Notes: generated by a model from the sequence alone, not told the origin. 64,000 bases of DNA from JAFMJV01 sp963800275 (GCA_963800275.1 CAWDAI010000002.1:248001-312000), one strand, 5' to 3'. Counted from the first letter of the stretch, positions 31,989-40,716 are shown. Program-made: numbers and translations.

Positions 31989-33291
31989 CGCCCGATGGCG
32001 CATTCGATCGCCGCCTGACGACCTGGCTCGAAGAAGACGCTGCGCCTCGCGCGCCCCAAGGCTTCGACGACGTCGTAGCCGAGAACGTGAACCAGGAAGC
32101 GCCAGCTGCCGAGCTGGGCCACCCCCGAAAGGTGGATCTCCATGGACACCCGCGCTCGACTCGGGTTATGCCCGCGCGGTCATCCTCATCCTCACGCTCT
32201 CGCTCCTCGTGGCCGCCCTCGCGGCCAGCCTGGCCATCGCGGGCAGCCTCACCAAGGCCGAAGACGGTGGTAGTCCGCTCGCTGGGCTCACCTACAAGCA
32301 AGAGGGGGTCGTCTACAAGCATCCGATCGATGGGACCGGCGATCCGGTCCGGCCTGACCGACGAAGACGAGTTCGCCAGCTTACCCGCCTGGTCGCCCGA
32401 TGGGACGCGCTTCGCCTATCTGTCATTCGGCGACCACGATTTCGACGTGCCGCCCGCACTCATTACCCGGGCCGCCGACGGCACCGACCCCATCGTGGTC
32501 ACCGAGCGTCTCGAGATCGCTAGTGGCCCGTTAGCGGCCCCCTACTTCGCCTGGAGCCCCGATGGCTCGAGGATCCTCTACTGGGCCGACGGGCTCGATG
32601 TCGTTGACGAGGAGATGAACTGCGGGGACCCAGGCACGTTCTGCGGACAGCGGATCTGGAGCGCGGCCAGCGACGGCAGCGAGCCGCCGCGGGTCATCGG
32701 TGACCCCGCGCTCGATGCGCGGTCGCCGCTGTGGACTCCGGATGGCGAAGCCATCATCTTCGCCGGCTCGGTGGCAGGTTCCGGACTCGACTACGGCATC
32801 TATCGGATGGACAGCGATGGCGCGAACGCCGAGCGGATCGGCGACCTAAGCGGCGACTTTACTCCCTCGCGCGCCTGCCATCTCTCCCGATGGCACGACG
32901 TTGGCCGTCAGTATCGGCCTGAACGATGAGTCCGACATGTATCTCGTGGACTTGGCTACTGGTGAGAACGCGCTCATCGCGAGCGAGGACGCGAGGAGTT
33001 CGGGCCGTTCTGGTCCCCCGATGGCTCGCTGATCGCCTTCACGAGCCTGGGCCAGAGCATGCAGGCCGTGGAAGAGACGATGCTCTACGACGTGGCCTCG
33101 GGGGAGAGACCATCTCGCTCGGTGAGTCGCTCTGGGTCGAGGGCTGGTCGCCGGACAGCCGCTTCATCGTCAGCCGCTTCGACGACGGGATCCTGAGTGT
33201 TGTGGATGTCACTAACCCAACGGCGCCGGTGGCGACCGAGGTCGAGGGCGTCACCAACGGCGATTACCCCAGCTGGCAGCCACGCCCCTGA
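31985..33291 (+). pseudogene. TolB-like propeller, module copy C, multiple frameshifts
   Basis: Starts MTPDGAFDRRLTTWLEEDAA at 31985 (overlapping the sigma end), then moves between frames near 32100, 32340, 32870, 32990 and 33100. Recognisable pieces: LAASLAIAGSLTKAEDGG (TM end), AWSPDGTRFAY, AWSPDGSRILYWAD, LWTPDGEAIIF, FWSPDGSLIAF, and the final YPSWQPRP. It is a third, decayed member of the ECF/propeller family, older than the A/B duplication. Confidence 0.7.
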
Positions 33292-33321
33292 GCTCTGCAC
33301 ATCCGCCCGCACACGCTCACA

Positions 33322-33352
33322 GCGAAGCGACCCTGACGTCAGTGGTCACGCT
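33322..33352. terminator. Degenerate hairpin after module copy C
   Basis: AGCGACCCTGAC faces GTCAGTGGTCACGCT with bulges: the decayed counterpart of the hairpins after copies A and B. The rest of 33353-33570 has no supported gene; a short GTG frame at 33423 runs into the tRNA and is not credible as a complete gene. Confidence 0.35.
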
Positions 33353-33570
33353 GATTGGGGAACGGTCGCGAGGATCAGGCTTGAACGAAGACCCTCTCGC
33401 ATGATCGGACCGGGAGCAGCTCGTGCCTATCGCGACGTTCATCGGGGAGACGATCCCAGAGCATCAGACCGCCCTCATGTCTCACATCGTGGAGTGCGTC
33501 ACCGTTACTTACGGTGAGGTCGCCGGCATCGGCTTGCGACCCGGAGGCGCATCCAATCTGCGCCGGGCAA

Positions 33571-33646
33571 TGGCGCCCCCGGACGGATTCGAACCGCCGA
33601 CGCGCAGCTTAGGACGCTGCCGCTCTATCCACTGAGCTACGGGGGC
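33571..33646 (-). tRNA. tRNA-Arg (anticodon CCU)
   Basis: Cloverleaf on the minus strand: acceptor GCCCCCG (5' end at 33646) with CGGGGGC, D-arm GCTCAGTGGATAGAGC, anticodon stem GCAGC/GCTGC with loop GTCCTAA (anticodon CCT at 33613-33611), T-arm GCGGTTCGAATCCGT, discriminator G and an encoded CCA at 33573-33571. It reads AGG codons. Its 3' end is repeated at 29230 and 31143, so it may have served as an integration site. Confidence 0.95.
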
Positions 33647-33688
33647 GCGGGCTCGAATCGTAACGCACCGTAGAATCGCGCTAGCGAC

Positions 33689-33973
33689 ATGAACGATGCC
33701 CCACGCCCGACACTGACGATCTACCGCCGTCCTGGATGCCATCTGTGTGACGATGCCGAGCTGCTCTTGCGCGACGAGCTGTCCGAACGCGCGCGGAGCG
33801 GCCTTCCGCCGGTGGAGATTCGCCACGTGGACATTTCCGGCGATGCGGAGCTCGAGTCGCGCTTCCGCCGCAGCATCCCGGTGTTCGCAGTCGGCGACAT
33901 CGAGAGCGAGCTGGTGACCAGCGGCCGGCAGGTGCGCGAATTCCTGGCTCGGGCGCTCCCCTCCCCCCGATGA
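33689..33973 (+). CDS. Glutaredoxin-like protein
   Basis: 94 residues, thioredoxin fold. The redox motif is CHLC (17-20) in YRRPGCHLCDDAELLL, followed by a cis-Pro segment SIPVFAVG. This is the short glutaredoxin-like / DUF836 type. It starts a redox cluster: a ccdA-like gene begins 16 bases after its stop and a thioredoxin-like gene follows. It may shuttle electrons or act as a general disulfide reductase. Confidence 0.82.
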   Translation: MNDAPRPTLTIYRRPGCHLCDDAELLLRDELSERARSGLPPVEIRHVDISGDAELESRFRRSIPVFAVGDIESELVTSGRQVREFLARALPSPR

Positions 33974-33989
33974 CGCCTGTGGCGCGACC

Positions 33990-34803
33990 GTGGATGTGAC
34001 GCTCGGGGCCGCCCTGCTGGCCGGCCTCCTGCTCCTTCCTCAGCCCGTGTGTGCTGCCGGTCGTGCCGGCCTACCTCGGCCAGCTGGGCATCGTCGCGAC
34101 CGCCCAGCCTGCCGGCTTCGGGGCCAGCGGGCCTCGCGTCCGGCCGCGGCGACCATGGCCATCGACGCTCCGCCTCCCGCGGCCACCCGCGCGACGTGGC
34201 TGGCGAGCGATCCCCAACGCCTTCGCCTTCGTGCTCGGCTTCAGCCTCGTGTTCACGGTCGTGGGCATCCTCATCTACCAGGCCGCATCGCCCCTCCGCG
34301 AGCACCTGCCGTTGCTGCGCCAGATCGGCGGCGTCCTGCTGGTCATCCTCGGCCTGAACCTGATGGGTGTCATCCAGTTCCGTACCCTCGCCAGATCGTG
34401 GAAGCCGCTGGAGCGGTTCGGCAGTAGCGACCCGGGCCGGCACGGCGGGCTCCTCGGCGGCTTCGTCCTGGGCAGCGTCTTCGCGGTCGGCTGGACCCCG
34501 TGCATCGGACCGGTCCTGGGCTCGATCCTGATGATGGCGGCGGTCGGAGCCAGCCCACAGGTCGTGGGGCTGCTCCTGGCCTATTCGCTCGGCCTGGGCA
34601 TCCCCTTCATCCTGGTCGCGCTGGCGGTCGATCGAGCCCCGCTGATCACGCGGCCGCTGCTGCGCTACAGCCGCTTCATCGAGGTCGCCGGCGGCTTGCT
34701 CATCATCATCCTGGGACTGGCGCTCATCTTCGATTGGCTCGATGTCATCGCCCGCCAGTTCGCCTGGCTGGACTTCAGCACGACGCTCGAACTGCCCCTG
34801 TGA
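33990..34803 (+). pseudogene. ccdA: CcdA-type thiol-disulfide transporter gene, frameshifted as read
   Basis: GTG 33990 opens DVTLGAALLAGLL, after which one extra C near 34027 shifts the frame; the next frame gives CVLPVVPAYLGQLGIVA, the conserved CcdA first-helix motif with its cysteine. Another shift pair is likely at about 34115-34205, where the loop reads more naturally as ATMAIDAPPPAATRATWLA. After that AFAFVLGFSLVFTVVGI through GWTPCIGPVLGSIL (second cysteine) is intact to 34803. CcdA moves electrons across the membrane to extracytoplasmic thioredoxins such as the next gene product. The core is well conserved, so sequence error is as likely as real loss. Confidence 0.6.
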
Positions 34804-35516
34804 CCGATCCGCCGACGCCGCCGGCCCCGATCGCCCCGTCGCGCTGGCAGAGGCAGGTCATCGGGCCGTTCACGGTCCGGCACCTGGTGGTGCTGGGGGT
34901 CGTCCTGGCCGTGGCCGCCGGGGCATTGTTCCTGCTGACCCGGCCGATCAGCGCGCCCGTGGGGACGACCGTGTCGCCCGGCTCGGGCTTCTACCAGACG
35001 GGCGAGCGGACGACTGGCCTCGCCCTGGGACGACTCGCGCCGGAGCTGACCGGAGAAGCGGACGGCGAGGTCCAGGCGCTCCACGACCTGGACGGGAACG
35101 TGATCACGCTCGAGTCGCTTCGTGGCCGACCGGTGTGGCTGAGCTTCTTCGCCACCTGGTGCCCGCCGTGCCAGGAAGAGACACCGGTGTTGCGAGACGC
35201 CTACGCCGCCTATCACGACCGTGGGCTGGAGATGGTCGCGGTCAGCGTGCAGGAGACCACGCCCGACGATGTGGCGGCATACGCCGAACGCTACTCGCTC
35301 CCCTACGCCATCGGCTTCGATGCCACCGGCGCGATCTTCAAGACCTACCAGGGCTACGGGCTGCCGACGCACGTGTTCATCGACGCGGATGGCGTCATCG
35401 CGCACCTGCGCTACGGGCCGGTCGACCGTGAGGCCGCAGCCGAGCTGGTGGAGCCGCTGCTGGGACCGACACCGGCACCGACCGGCACAGCCGAGCCCGC
35501 GAGCGGCACCCGATAG
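34800..35516 (+). CDS. Membrane-anchored thioredoxin-like protein (ResA/TlpA type)
   Basis: 238 residues. GTG 34800 overlaps the ccdA stop (GTGA). A TM anchor at about 32-50, then an extracytoplasmic AhpC/TSA-Redoxin domain with active site WCPPC in FFATWCPPCQEETPVL and cis-Pro in YGLPTHVFIDADG. Role: reduction of extracytoplasmic disulfides, for example on apocytochrome c or envelope proteins, fed by CcdA. The C-terminal tail is Pro/Thr/Ala-rich. Confidence 0.88.
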   Translation: MTDPPTPPAPIAPSRWQRQVIGPFTVRHLVVLGVVLAVAAGALFLLTRPISAPVGTTVSPGSGFYQTGERTTGLALGRLAPELTGEADGEVQALHDLDGNVITLESLRGRPVWLSFFATWCPPCQEETPVLRDAYAAYHDRGLEMVAVSVQETTPDDVAAYAERYSLPYAIGFDATGAIFKTYQGYGLPTHVFIDADGVIAHLRYGPVDREAAAELVEPLLGPTPAPTGTAEPASGTR

Positions 35517-35546
35517 CGCGGCGGACGCCGCCGCCCCAGGAAGGCG

Positions 35547-36407
35547 CTAGAGCGTCGGCTCGAAGCGATACTTGTCCTTGTACGGACGCAGGATCCCGAC
35601 CGGCTGGCGCGGCTCGTGGGAGAGCACGATCGTCCACTCCTCCGCCGCCGCCTCGGCGAAGAGGGCCGACTTGACCTCGACGCTCGTGAGCGGGAAATCG
35701 TCGAAGGCGGTGACCCACTTGGGGTTGGCCGACCAGGGCCGCATGCAGAGGTCGCCGATGAAGGCCACCGTCCGATCGCGCCCTCGCACGATGATGGCCT
35801 GGTGGCCGCCCGAGTGGCCGCTCGTTCGGCGCACCTCCACGCCCGGGACGAGCTCCTCGTCGCCATCGACCGCACCGGGCCGGGCCCAGGCCTCCGCCAG
35901 GCGCAGCTCCTCCTGCTCGTACGACGCGGTCAAGCGCGGGTTGTCGCCCAAGGCGAAGACCCACTCGTCCGCCTGCGCCACGATGCGGGCGTTGGGGAAG
36001 GCATACTCGCCGGTCGCTGCCAGCAGCCCCCCGGCATGGTCGAAGTGCAGGTGCGACAGGGCCACGTAGTCGATGCTGCCCGGATCGACGCCGGCGTCCC
36101 GCAGGGAAGGCAGGATGGGTTTGCCCCGCACGCCGCGCTGGGCCCCGTGGTGCTCATCGAGTCGCTCGCCGATGCCCGTCTCCACCAGCACCCGCCCGGA
36201 GGCCGTCTCCACGAGCAGGCAGTTGAGCGCCTGGGTCAGCGTGTGGTCGGGGTTGATCTCGTCGGCTACCAGGTGGTCCCACATCAGCCGCGGTACCGGC
36301 CCCAGCACGGTCCCGGCATCGCTGGTGAAGACGCCCGCCTGGATGAGCGCGATGCTGGTCCCGCCACCGAGATCCGCCTGCCAGTCGGCGCTCGCGTCGA
36401 TCCGCAT
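35547..36407 (-). CDS. Metallo-beta-lactamase-fold hydrolase (lactonase-like)
   Basis: 286 residues. Zinc motif SHLHFDHAGG (HxHxDH), later His in TSGHSGGHQ, Asp in GDLCMRPW, and a terminal LSHEPRQP. This is the glyoxalase II/AHL-lactonase-like branch; substrate unknown. Cytoplasmic. ATG 36407 overlaps the dcd stop (TGATG), so it is translated with dcd. Confidence 0.83.
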   Translation of the reverse strand: MRIDASADWQADLGGGTSIALIQAGVFTSDAGTVLGPVPRLMWDHLVADEINPDHTLTQALNCLLVETASGRVLVETGIGERLDEHHGAQRGVRGKPILPSLRDAGVDPGSIDYVALSHLHFDHAGGLLAATGEYAFPNARIVAQADEWVFALGDNPRLTASYEQEELRLAEAWARPGAVDGDEELVPGVEVRRTSGHSGGHQAIIVRGRDRTVAFIGDLCMRPWSANPKWVTAFDDFPLTSVEVKSALFAEAAAEEWTIVLSHEPRQPVGILRPYKDKYRFEPTL

Positions 36408-37009
36408 CAGCTGCGTGGTCCCCCCTTGGACGTGCGGCGGCTATCGTCGAAGTCGCGGAACGAGCCGGAGGCGGTGGGGCTGCGCTGGCCCTGGTAGCGC
36501 GAGCCCAGGCCCTTGCTGCCGTACGGCCGCTCGACCGGGCTGGACATCTCGAAGAACGAGATCTGCCCGATGCGCATCCCGAAGTAGAGCGCGATGGGCA
36601 GGTTGGCCACGTTGGACAGCTCGAGCGTGAGGTTGCCCTTCCAGCCGGGATCGACGTAGCCGGCGGTGGAGTGGATGAGCAGGCCCAGGCGCCCGTTGCT
36701 CGATTTGCCTTCCAGCCGCGCCACGAGGTCGTCGGGCAGCTCTACCCACTCGAGCGTCTGGCCGAGCACGAACTCGCCCGGGTGGAGGATGAACGGCTCG
36801 TCGGGGCCGATGGCCGTCGGTTCGGTCAGGTCGGGCATCTCCTCGCGGGGGTCGATGCGCGCGTAGCGGTAGTTGTGGAAGACGCGGAACTCGCGGTCGA
36901 GGTGCAGGTCCACCGAGGACGGTTGGAGGCACTCCTCGTCGAAGGGGTCGATCCGCACTCGCCCTTCCTGCAGGGCGGTGCGGATGTCTCGGTCGGCAAG
37001 GACGCTCAC
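36407..37009 (-). CDS. dcd: dCTP deaminase (possibly bifunctional dCTP deaminase/dUTPase)
   Basis: 200 residues, GTG 37009. Family motifs: QPSSVDLHLDREFRVF, FILHPGEFVLGQTLEWV, RLEGKSSNGRLGLLIHSTAG (dUTPase-fold active site) and NLTLELSNVANLPI with catalytic Glu. Converts dCTP to dUTP for thymidylate synthesis, or directly to dUMP if bifunctional. An acidic-to-basic C-terminal tail follows the core. The gene begins 25 bases after nrdR ends; both concern deoxynucleotide supply. Confidence 0.9.
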   Translation of the reverse strand: MSVLADRDIRTALQEGRVRIDPFDEECLQPSSVDLHLDREFRVFHNYRYARIDPREEMPDLTEPTAIGPDEPFILHPGEFVLGQTLEWVELPDDLVARLEGKSSNGRLGLLIHSTAGYVDPGWKGNLTLELSNVANLPIALYFGMRIGQISFFEMSSPVERPYGSKGLGSRYQGQRSPTASGSFRDFDDSRRTSKGGPRS

Positions 37010-37034
37010 TGGGCTCGTACCTGCATGGGGACTC

Positions 37035-37598
37035 CTACTTGCGCTTGGTCGGCCGGCGTCGCGGGCCGCCGCGCGAGACGATGGGGGTGACGGCGCCGTC
37101 TTCCGCGACCAGGCGCAGCGTCGTCTGGCCGGGAACGCGATCGCTGCGCTCATCGTAGAGCGCGTCGACCTCCTGCTTGAGCTGCTCGATGTCGTCGAAC
37201 GACTGGTACACGCTCATGAAGCGGATGTAGGCGATGTGGTCCAGGGCGCGCAGCTTCTCCATGGCCAACTCGCCGATATCGCTCGAAGGCACCTCGTTGA
37301 GGCCCTGGGCGCGCAGCGCCGTCTCGATCTCGTCGGCCGCTTCGTCAGCCACGCCGGCCCCGACCGGCCGACGCACGAGTGCGCGGCGCATGCCCTCCGC
37401 CAGCTTGTCACGGTCGAACTCTTCGCGCACGCCGCTGGACTTGAGCACCACCAGGCGCGCCGATTCCACGCGCTCGTAGGTCGTGTAGCGCGAGCGACAG
37501 GAAGAGCATTCGCGGCGCCGCCGGATGGTCGTCGAATCATCAAGGTCCCGGGAATCGATGACTCGGCCGTCCAGCGTCCCGCAGTTCGGACAGCGCAT
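37035..37598 (-). CDS. nrdR: Transcriptional repressor NrdR
   Basis: 187 residues. N-terminal zinc ribbon (CPNC at 3-6, CSSC at 31-34) in the invariant MRCPNCGTLDGRVIDSRDL context, followed by an ATP-cone domain (about 45-140: VVLKSSGVREEFDRDKL). It represses ribonucleotide reductase operons in response to (d)ATP. The C-terminal tail after 150 is long and basic. ATG 37598 sits eight bases after a TACCCT box at 37607-37612, suggesting a leaderless mRNA. Confidence 0.95.
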   Translation of the reverse strand: MRCPNCGTLDGRVIDSRDLDDSTTIRRRRECSSCRSRYTTYERVESARLVVLKSSGVREEFDRDKLAEGMRRALVRRPVGAGVADEAADEIETALRAQGLNEVPSSDIGELAMEKLRALDHIAYIRFMSVYQSFDDIEQLKQEVDALYDERSDRVPGQTTLRLVAEDGAVTPIVSRGGPRRRPTKRK

Positions 37599-37619
37599 CG
37601 CTCGTGAGGGTACACCTCG

Positions 37620-38120
37620 CTACAGGTGCGCGGTACGACCAGCGAGGGTATCGAGGGCGTGCGCCAGGATCGATGCGACCGCGTCGAGCGATTCACCGGC
37701 GCCCTTGGGGCTGCCCGGCAGGCACAGGATCAGCGTCTGGCCGCGGACCGCGCCCAGCGAGCGGGAGAGGCTGGCCAGCGGCGTGTGGGTGCGCCCCTCT
37801 GCGCGCATGGCTTCCCCGAAGCCCGGCACGACGTAGTCGATGATGCCCACGATGGCCTCCGGCGTGCGATCGCGCGGGCCGAGGCCGGTGCCGCCGGTGG
37901 TGAGCACCAGGCGCGTGCCCGCATCGGCGGCCTCAGCCACGATCTGTGCCACCTGCCCGGGCTCGTCGGGCGTGACGGCCCGCCGCACCACGAACCCGAG
38001 GCCGCCCAGGCGTTCGGCGAGCAGGTCGCCGCTGCGGTCGCCACGGGTACCGGCGCTGACGCCGTCGCTGACGGTGAGCACGAGCGCAGGCAGCTGCTCG
38101 ACGTGCGTGTCGTGGGCCAT
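37620..38120 (-). CDS. mogA: Molybdopterin adenylyltransferase (MogA/MoaB family)
   Basis: 166 residues. MoaB/MogA core: LTVSDGVSAGTRGDRSG, TTGGTGLGPRDRTPEA at about 82-97, and LPGSPKGAGESLDAV. It adenylates molybdopterin before metal insertion by MoeA. ATG 38120 is four bases after the moaC stop, and moeA lies upstream, so the order moeA-moaC-mogA forms a molybdenum-cofactor operon. Confidence 0.9.
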   Translation of the reverse strand: MAHDTHVEQLPALVLTVSDGVSAGTRGDRSGDLLAERLGGLGFVVRRAVTPDEPGQVAQIVAEAADAGTRLVLTTGGTGLGPRDRTPEAIVGIIDYVVPGFGEAMRAEGRTHTPLASLSRSLGAVRGQTLILCLPGSPKGAGESLDAVASILAHALDTLAGRTAHL

Positions 38121-38124
38121 CGGA

Positions 38125-38763
38125 TCAGGTCCGCTTGGGCGGACGGGCGCGGTGGGCCGGCTTGGGCCGAGGGCGACTCGTGGCCGCACCCTCGGCCTCC
38201 TCTTCGGAGCCCTTGGGGGCGGGCCGCCGCCAGGTGCCACTGGCGCCACCGCTCTTCTCCAGCAGACGGATGTTGGTCACGGTGACGAAGCGGTCGGCCG
38301 ACTTGACCATGTCGTAGACCGTGAGCGCGGCCACCGAGGCGGCGGTCATGGCCTCCATCTCCACGCCGGTCTGGGCCGTCGTGGCCGCGGCCGCGGTGAT
38401 GACCAACGTGCCCACCTTGCGGTCGGGCGTGATCTCGACGCTCACGTCGGTGAGCGGCAACGGGTGGCACAGCGGGATGAGCTCGGCGGTGCGCTTGGCG
38501 GCCATGATGCCCGCGAGCTCGGCCACGCTGAGCACATCGCCCTTGGGTCCCTGGCCGTCGATGACCAGGGTGAGCGTCTCCTGGTCCATCTTGACGGTGG
38601 CCTCGGCCACGGCCCGACGCGGACTCGTGGGCTTCTCGCTCACATCGACCATGCGGGGGCGGCCGGTGCGGTCGACGTGGCTCAGGCGCCGTCGTTCCTT
38701 GCGGCTGCTGTTCCCGGATGGGCCCTTGCCGCCGGGCCAGCTTTCACGCGACTTCGACGTCAA
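38125..38763 (-). CDS. moaC: Cyclic pyranopterin monophosphate synthase MoaC
   Basis: 212 residues if started at TTG 38763, which has GGAGG nine bases upstream and lies within the moeA end. The family core LSHVDRTGRPRMVDVSEK must be included, and the only ATG in the region (38652) would cut it. Core motifs: AAKRTAELIPLCHPLPL and VEMEAMTAASVAALTVYDM with KSADR. Converts the GTP-derived 3',8-cyclo intermediate (from MoaA) to cyclic pyranopterin monophosphate. The C-terminal 30 residues are a basic extension. No moaA is in the window. Confidence 0.85.
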   Translation of the reverse strand: MTSKSRESWPGGKGPSGNSSRKERRRLSHVDRTGRPRMVDVSEKPTSPRRAVAEATVKMDQETLTLVIDGQGPKGDVLSVAELAGIMAAKRTAELIPLCHPLPLTDVSVEITPDRKVGTLVITAAAATTAQTGVEMEAMTAASVAALTVYDMVKSADRFVTVTNIRLLEKSGGASGTWRRPAPKGSEEEAEGAATSRPRPKPAHRARPPKRT

Positions 38764-40015
38764 GTCTGATGACCTCCACTTCGGTGCCTGCGGGGGCGAC
38801 GGCCTCGCCCTCGGAGATGATGGCCAGCCCGTTGGCCGCGGCCAGGGCGGACAGCACGTGCGAGCCCTGACCGCCGGCCAGGCGCGCGCGCCAGGACCCG
38901 TCCGCAACCTGCTCCAGGCGGACGCGGATGAAGGCTCGCCGGGCAGCGGACTTGGCGACCTCGTCGGCCAGGCGGGCGCGAACGACCACCCGTCCACCCG
39001 TCGGTTCCTCGCCCCGCAGCCGGCGCAACACCGGGCGCACGAAGAGCTCGAAGGTGACGAAGCTGCTGACGGGGTTGCCGGGCAGGCCGAAGAGCAGGCA
39101 GGAGCCGCCATCGGCTCGCCTCGCGCTGCCATAGGCCACGGGCTTGCCGGGCTGGATGGCGACGCGCCACAGGTCGAGCGTCCCGATCTCGCTGAAGACC
39201 TCCTTGACCACGTCGTGGGCGCCCACCGACACCCCGCCGGTGACGACCAGCACGTCTGCGGTGAGGATGCCCTCGAGCAGTCGCTCCCGCACGACCTCGC
39301 GATCATCCGCCGCGATCCCCAGGCGCAACGGCTCGCCTCCGGCGAGGCGGACCTGGGCAGCGATGGTCTCGCCGTTGCTGTCGGGGATGGAGGCCGGCCC
39401 GAGCGGCTCACCGACCGGCGTCAGCTCGTCGCCGGTGGAGATGACCGCCACGCGGGGCCTACGATGGACGTCGAGCCGGGCATGTCCGGCGGCGGCCGTG
39501 ACCGCGATGACCGCCGGTGTCACCCGGGTACCCGCCGACAAGAGCGCGTCCCCGCGCTGCATATCGCTGCCCGACCTGCGCACGTGGGTACCCGGTTCGA
39601 CCGACGCCTGTACCGCGACGCTTCGGGGCAGGTCAGCCACGCCCGCCGGCGCATCCGTGTCCTCCACCTTCACCACGGCGTCCGCGCCCGGTGGCAGCAT
39701 GCCGCCGGTCAGCACACGCATGGCCTGACCTGGCCCTACCGCAGTCTCGGGTTCGTGGCCCGCCGCCACCTCTCCCACGACCGTCAGGCTGACCGGGGTG
39801 TCCGGGCCGGCACCGGCCACGTCCTCGCTCCGAACGGCGTATCCATCCATGGCGCTGTTATCCCACGGCGGCAGCGTCAGCAGCGCTCGCACGTCCTGCG
39901 CCAGCACCTGCCCGAGCGCCTCCGCGAGTGGCAGCGTCTCCGCCCGCAAGGGCAGGACGTCCTCGAGCATGCGCGCCCGAGCCTCCTCGAGTGTCAGCAG
40001 GTCTTCAGCGGTCAT
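38744..40015 (-). CDS. moeA: Molybdopterin molybdenumtransferase MoeA
   Basis: 423 residues. Domains: N-terminal MoeA_N with PPWDNSAMDGYAVRSED, MPT-binding MoCF_biosynth domain with VISTGDELTPVG...IPDSNG and VVTGGVSVGAHD, LFGLPGNPVSSFVTF, and a C-terminal beta domain. Inserts molybdate into adenylated molybdopterin. ATG 40015 follows TAGGCT (40023-40028) by seven bases, so it is likely leaderless and starts the operon with moaC and mogA. Confidence 0.93.
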   Translation of the reverse strand: MTAEDLLTLEEARARMLEDVLPLRAETLPLAEALGQVLAQDVRALLTLPPWDNSAMDGYAVRSEDVAGAGPDTPVSLTVVGEVAAGHEPETAVGPGQAMRVLTGGMLPPGADAVVKVEDTDAPAGVADLPRSVAVQASVEPGTHVRRSGSDMQRGDALLSAGTRVTPAVIAVTAAAGHARLDVHRRPRVAVISTGDELTPVGEPLGPASIPDSNGETIAAQVRLAGGEPLRLGIAADDREVVRERLLEGILTADVLVVTGGVSVGAHDVVKEVFSEIGTLDLWRVAIQPGKPVAYGSARRADGGSCLLFGLPGNPVSSFVTFELFVRPVLRRLRGEEPTGGRVVVRARLADEVAKSAARRAFIRVRLEQVADGSWRARLAGGQGSHVLSALAAANGLAIISEGEAVAPAGTEVEVIRLDVEVA

Positions 40016-40022
40016 GGGACGG

Positions 40023-40028
40023 AGCCTA
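40023..40028 (-). promoter_or_regulatory. -10-like box TAGGCT before moeA
   Basis: TAGGCT overlaps the stop codon of the upstream membrane-protein gene and ends seven bases before the moeA ATG. Confidence 0.35.
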
Positions 40029-40655
40029 GCCGGATGTGGACGCGGACGCCCGGCGCGCCGGCGTCCGGGCTGCCAGGACCCGCCCCAGCAGCCAGGTCGT
40101 GAGCCCCAGCACCAGGAGCAGGCTGCCCAGTGCAGCAGCGGCCAGCTGCCAGAAGCGGAAGGGGTACAGCTGGACCAGGTGCTGGGTCGTCGGGTCGAAC
40201 GACCAGTTGCCGCCGGGGAAGAAGACGCGGTGGAAGAGGGTGAACAGCGAGTCGAAGGCGAAGATCGAAAGGGACCCGAGGAGGACCACCCCGACGGCGG
40301 TGGCGAGGCCCGTCCGGCTGATCAGCCGCCAGGTCGCTGACCGGTGGTCGGGCCGGCGCACGAGGGCCAGGGCCAGGACGAGGATGGCGAGGCCGCCGGC
40401 CAGCAGGCAGCTGCCGAGCAGCAGGCGGGCATCGCGCAGGTGCGCCCGTTCACTCGGATCGTAGAAGGGCTGGCCGTCTGGTCCGGGGAAGTCGAACGTG
40501 CCCGGTCCGAGGAGCAGCTCCTCCACCGATCGGTCAGAGAGTGCGTGGACCTGGGCTGACGCCAGCCCCGTGCGCTCGGCGCTGCCCGCAGCATCGAGCG
40601 CCGGGTGCGTGAACCACGGCCCCAGCAAGGGCAGGACCGCCAGGGCCAGGAGCAC
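40026..40655 (-). CDS. TIGR01906/DUF1461-type integral membrane protein
   Basis: At least 209 residues; three to four TM helices (N-terminal, about 78-100, 115-137, 168-190) and an extracytoplasmic loop with RVFFPGGNWSFDPTTQHLVQLYP, matching the TIGR01906 family of unknown function. GTG 40655 cuts the first TM helix: the frame upstream continues ARIGIALATFLV, so the true start is further upstream without an ATG/GTG/TTG before the gene at 40717; a rare start (CTG) is possible. Lies just upstream of moeA. Confidence 0.7.
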   Translation of the reverse strand: MLLALAVLPLLGPWFTHPALDAAGSAERTGLASAQVHALSDRSVEELLLGPGTFDFPGPDGQPFYDPSERAHLRDARLLLGSCLLAGGLAILVLALALVRRPDHRSATWRLISRTGLATAVGVVLLGSLSIFAFDSLFTLFHRVFFPGGNWSFDPTTQHLVQLYPFRFWQLAAAALGSLLLVLGLTTWLLGRVLAARTPARRASASTSG

Positions 40656-40716
40656 GAGGAAGGTGGCGAGGGCGATCCCGATGCGGGCCGGCAGGCCCAG
40701 CTGTGCGGGCGCAGGG

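Noticed and set aside
30315..32003. 562-codon minus-strand frame as one protein
   Set aside because: Only the part from ATG 31019 has a promoter, an HTH domain and coupling to the next gene. The upstream part is antisense to the ECF copy C and promoter motif.
33423..33635. Plus-strand frame ending APPDGFEPPTRSLGRCRSIH
   Set aside because: That ending is the antisense translation of the tRNA-Arg gene, a well-known false protein. The part before the tRNA could be a remnant but has no support.
38321..40102. 593-codon open frame on the plus strand
   Set aside because: It is antisense to moaC and moeA, whose motifs are unambiguous. High-GC codon use keeps the opposite strand open. The translation is low-complexity and matches nothing.
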